A DNA stretch of 43,662 nt, from contig JAEYYV010000047.1 of the NCBI GenBank assembly GCA_023428295.1, forward strand, positions 1 through 43,662. Direction: 5' to 3'. Source of the DNA: Pseudomonadota bacterium. GTDB taxonomy: Bacteria; Myxococcota_A; Polyangia; Haliangiales; Haliangiaceae. This document shows positions 41,274 through 43,662 of this stretch, piece after piece. The position numbers were made by a program, and so were the translations under genes. The number at the start of each line of letters is the position of its first letter. Position 1 is the first letter of the stretch. The notes beneath the pieces are model-generated. The model ran no database searches and was not told where the DNA came from. It saw only the letters and a list, made by a program, of their open reading frames with translations.

Positions 41274-41840
41274 GTGAAGGCTTTCTCCACGGTGGCGATG
41301 GTGCTCGCGCTCGCGAGCTGTTCGAAGAGCGACAAACCAGAGGGTGCCCCGGCCGGATCGGCCACGGTGGGCTCGGCGGGTTCGGCCGTGGGATCGGGGT
41401 CCGCGGAAGGCTCGGCGGACGAGGCACCGGCGGCCGCCGCGGTGGTCGGCCCGACGAAGTCCGCGACGGGCGCGCTCGAGCTCGCGGGCGCGATCACGGG
41501 CACCTTCGAGTGGAAGAAGAAGGATCAGCGAAACCCGATCACCTGCGTGTGGGATGTGGCGAAGGAGATCGGAACGGTCCGCGTCGACGTGAGCGACGGC
41601 GCGGGCAAGCTCGTCACGATCGCTGTCGACGTGCCGCCGATCGATGCGGGCAGCCCGCGACTCGACGTGAGCTCGAAGGATCTCGCGGCGCCGCTCAAGA
41701 GCTCGCTCGGCTTCAACGTGTCCGCCGAGGACCCGACGCTCATCAGCGTGAAGTTCGATGCCGCGCTCGGCGACGACGAGAAGAAGCCGGACTTGACGAT
41801 CAAGGGCACGCTCGAAGTGAGCTGCCCGAAGAAGAACTAA
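41274..41840 (+). CDS. Hypothetical lipoprotein
   Basis: The 188-aa product starts at GTG 41274. Its signal peptide ends in lipobox LASC (Cys16). A linker of repeated Gly-Ser-Ala units (AGSATVGSAGSAVGSGSAEG) leads to a beta-rich domain of about 125 aa with two Cys (PITCVWDVAKEIG and the terminal SCPKKN), possibly disulfide-linked. No family is recognised. It is divergent from the kinase (60-bp gap) and its stop overlaps the HAD gene by four bases. Confidence 0.7.
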   Translation: MKAFSTVAMVLALASCSKSDKPEGAPAGSATVGSAGSAVGSGSAEGSADEAPAAAAVVGPTKSATGALELAGAITGTFEWKKKDQRNPITCVWDVAKEIGTVRVDVSDGAGKLVTIAVDVPPIDAGSPRLDVSSKDLAAPLKSSLGFNVSAEDPTLISVKFDAALGDDEKKPDLTIKGTLEVSCPKKN

Positions 41841-42694
41841 CGCTCGCCGAACGCGAACGCGGGGATATCGCCGAGGTTGTCGATCATGCGCGCGCGTGGA
41901 TGCGCTTCGACGTACGCGCGCTCGTAGGGCGGCGTGCGCGGCGAGGACACGAGCCCGACACGTGCGCCGAGCGCGAGCGGCATCGCGAGATCGAGCTCGA
42001 AGATGTCACCGACGACGACGAGGTCCGCGAACGTGGCGTTGGCGGAGCGCAGGATGTCGCCGAGGATGTCGTGATACTGGCGGCGGCGCAGGAGCACGGG
42101 CCGATCGAGACCGGGCACGGCGAGCTCGGCGTCGGCGCCGGTCCACGTGTCGTCGATGTCGAACTTGCGCGCGTGTCCGCGCACGCGCGACGTGAGCCAC
42201 ACGACGCCGGGGAACTCGCGATCGAGGGCGGCGACCTTGCCGGCAACGGCGTGCGTATCCGAGTTCGTGACGATCCACGCCTCGGTGCCGCCGAGAGAGC
42301 GCAGCACCTCGCCGGCGCCCGCGCGGAACACGGGGTGGCCGAGCGTCTTGGCGTAGTTGTACTTGTAGAGGACGTTTCCGAGGAGACGCCCGCGATCGGT
42401 GGGCGAGGGGAGCGCGCCGTAGCGATCGAGGATGCGGTGCGAGATGGGCACCATGCGCAGGTACGGGTCCACCGTCGCCGGTGCGACCGCGCGGCCCATC
42501 CAGAGAAACGGATGCTGCTCGGGAGAGCGCGCGAGCTCCGCCTCTACCTCCTCGGCGATCGCGAGGACGTCGGCGTCACCTGCGGGGCGACCGACGAGCG
42601 CGCAGAGATCCTCGAGGTAGCCGTCGCGGAACGGGCGGCCTTCGGCCTCGGCGTCCGTCATCGTGCCATCGAAGTCCAAGACAAGGACTGTCAT
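41837..42694 (-). CDS. HAD-superfamily hydrolase
   Basis: The 285-aa protein starts at ATG 42694. HAD motif I is DFDGTMT (Asp7 and Asp9), motif II is IVTNSDT, and motif IV is VVVGDIFELDLA. A helical cap lies between residues 15 and 120. It is probably a cytoplasmic phosphatase of small metabolites; the substrate cannot be told. It ends in a four-base overlap with the converging lipoprotein gene and lies 21 bases behind the cyclase, so the cyclase and hydrolase may be one unit. Confidence 0.8.
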   Translation of the reverse strand: MTVLVLDFDGTMTDAEAEGRPFRDGYLEDLCALVGRPAGDADVLAIAEEVEAELARSPEQHPFLWMGRAVAPATVDPYLRMVPISHRILDRYGALPSPTDRGRLLGNVLYKYNYAKTLGHPVFRAGAGEVLRSLGGTEAWIVTNSDTHAVAGKVAALDREFPGVVWLTSRVRGHARKFDIDDTWTGADAELAVPGLDRPVLLRRRQYHDILGDILRSANATFADLVVVGDIFELDLAMPLALGARVGLVSSPRTPPYERAYVEAHPRARMIDNLGDIPAFAFGER

Positions 42695-42715
42695 CGATGG
42701 GTGGTCGTAACACAG

Positions 42716-43662
42716 CTACTTCGACTTCTGCTCGTACACGCCGTCCCAATCCTCGTCGGGGGGCGCAGCGGCCAAGATCGCGCAGCGCGCGGCCATGGCA
42801 GCCGCGACCGGATCGCCGTCCAAGGCGGCGAACGCCTCGCGCGCGGCGGCGAACTCGCGCGCGCGATACAGCGCGAGCGCGGCGGGAAACCGCGGATCGA
42901 CCTTCGCGTTCGCGCGGCGCCCGACGAGCTCGAACACCGGCACCGCCCCCGCGCGGCCTTTGACGCGGACCAGATCGATCTCGCGAAACACGAAGCCATC
43001 GCCGGCCGCCGCGACGGTCGCCTCTCCGACGAGGATCGAGATGCCGTACTCCTTGGTCAGCGCTTCGAGGCGCGCGCCGAGGTTCACTTGATCCCCGAGC
43101 ACCGTGTAATCGAAGCGCGCCGCGGATCCCATGTTGCCCACGGCCATCGCGCCGGTGTTGATGCCCACGCCGATCGCCACCGCGGGCTTGCCCGACGCGG
43201 CCCACGTCTTGTTCAGCGCGACGAGCGCCGCCTGCATCTTCAGCGCGACATCGCACGCGCGCGCTGCGTGATCCGGAACGTCGACGGGCGCGCCCCAGAT
43301 CGCCATCACCGCATCGCCGATGTACTTGTCGAGCGTGCCGCCGGACTCGAGCACGAGCTCGGTCATCGGCGTGAGGTACTCGCCGAGAAACGCGGCGAGC
43401 TCCTCGGGCGGCATCCCCTCGGAGAACAGCGAGAAGCCGCGAATGTCGCTGAACAGCACGGTCAGCTCCTTGCGCTCGCCGCCGAGCTTGGCGCGCGCGG
43501 GATCCGCGAGGATGCGATCGACGACGGGCCCCGCGACGTACTGCGAGAACACCGCGCGCAGCTTCGCCTTCTCGCGCCCCTCGGTGGCCAAGCCGCCGAT
43601 CATCGCGGCCAGCACCACCACGCTCGCCAGCACCACGGGCGCCGCGATCGTCACCACGGTAC
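42716..43662 (-). CDS. Class III adenylate/guanylate cyclase, 5' partial
   Basis: The reading frame is open to the window end, so the N-terminus is missing. Visible are a final membrane segment (IAAPVVLASVVVLAAMIGG), the linker AVFSQYVAGPVVDRIL, and the class III cyclase domain: metal-binding FSDIRGFS, DKYIGDAVMAIWGAP and VNLGARLEALT. A short C-terminal extension with a possible TPR helix pair follows. The membrane segment and linker are typical of CHASE2-containing cyclases, so a CHASE2 sensor probably lies upstream. It would make cAMP in response to an outside signal. Confidence 0.85.
   Translation of the reverse strand, partial: TVVTIAAPVVLASVVVLAAMIGGLATEGREKAKLRAVFSQYVAGPVVDRILADPARAKLGGERKELTVLFSDIRGFSLFSEGMPPEELAAFLGEYLTPMTELVLESGGTLDKYIGDAVMAIWGAPVDVPDHAARACDVALKMQAALVALNKTWAASGKPAVAIGVGINTGAMAVGNMGSAARFDYTVLGDQVNLGARLEALTKEYGISILVGEATVAAAGDGFVFREIDLVRVKGRAGAVPVFELVGRRANAKVDPRFPAALALYRAREFAAAREAFAALDGDPVAAAMAARCAILAAAPPDEDWDGVYEQKSK

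Overview
The window is a GC-rich, gene-dense stretch that reads as Myxococcota (former Deltaproteobacteria, myxobacterial relatives). The evidence is indirect. There are three Hanks-type Ser/Thr kinases, many lipoproteins with Asp/Ala/Gly- or Ser-rich linkers, TPR proteins with a paired-membrane tail, a von Willebrand-type lipoprotein, and an ElbD-like multidomain lipid enzyme of the kind known from myxobacteria. Start codons are often GTG or TTG, and genes commonly overlap by 1-4 bases. I saw no rRNA, tRNA, CRISPR array, insertion sequence or phage module. The window cuts a gene at each end.

Layout. 1-7313 (+): a translationally coupled operon of a LarA-like (DUF2088) protein, a 1571-aa reductase/AMP-ligase/ACP/PlsC fusion resembling ElbD of ether-lipid synthesis, a 67-aa protein and an extended SDR. 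7314-10498: a methyltransferase, two small or hypothetical genes and a lipase-maturation-factor-like membrane protein. 10473-16274 (-): an operon of a kinase, a TPR/PEGA-like protein and a 1055-aa lipoprotein with four Calx-beta-like and six InlB-like repeats. 16384-20212 (-): an AraC regulator with a VOC protein, a LamG lipoprotein, a B12-binding radical SAM protein and a secreted protein. 20249-27979: an M61 peptidase, a lipoprotein with a CycH-like domain, a TPR membrane protein, CysQ, a BKACE enzyme and a rifampicin-phosphotransferase-like enzyme. 28033-33519: a double-glycine-leader small protein, a PhyH dioxygenase, another TPR membrane protein, a vWA-like lipoprotein and a truncated-globin/cupredoxin fusion lipoprotein. 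33520-37918 (-): GrpE, a kinase and an acyl-CoA-dehydrogenase-like protein, then an ECF41-like sigma factor next to two VOC genes. 38126-43662: a second double-glycine-leader protein with a lysozyme-like domain, a kinase with TPRs, a lipoprotein, a HAD hydrolase and a class III adenylate cyclase.

Three points deserve most attention. First, two unlinked small genes (28033-28341 and 38126-38455) carry matching double-glycine secretion leaders (Phe -15, hydrophobic -12, Leu -7, Gly-Gly). One cargo is a minimal lysozyme-like domain. The other has a His-Asp pair spaced as in phospholipase A2. This suggests small antibacterial enzymes exported through a peptidase-containing ABC transporter encoded elsewhere. 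Second, the ECF41-like sigma gene lies next to an exact TGTCACA-N16-CGTC promoter that reads into two VOC genes. Third, the globin/cupredoxin fusion at 32110-33519 has lost the usual B10 tyrosine. A 117-bp exact direct repeat at the very start of the window (1-117 and 646-762) may be an assembly artefact, so the first gene should be read with care.
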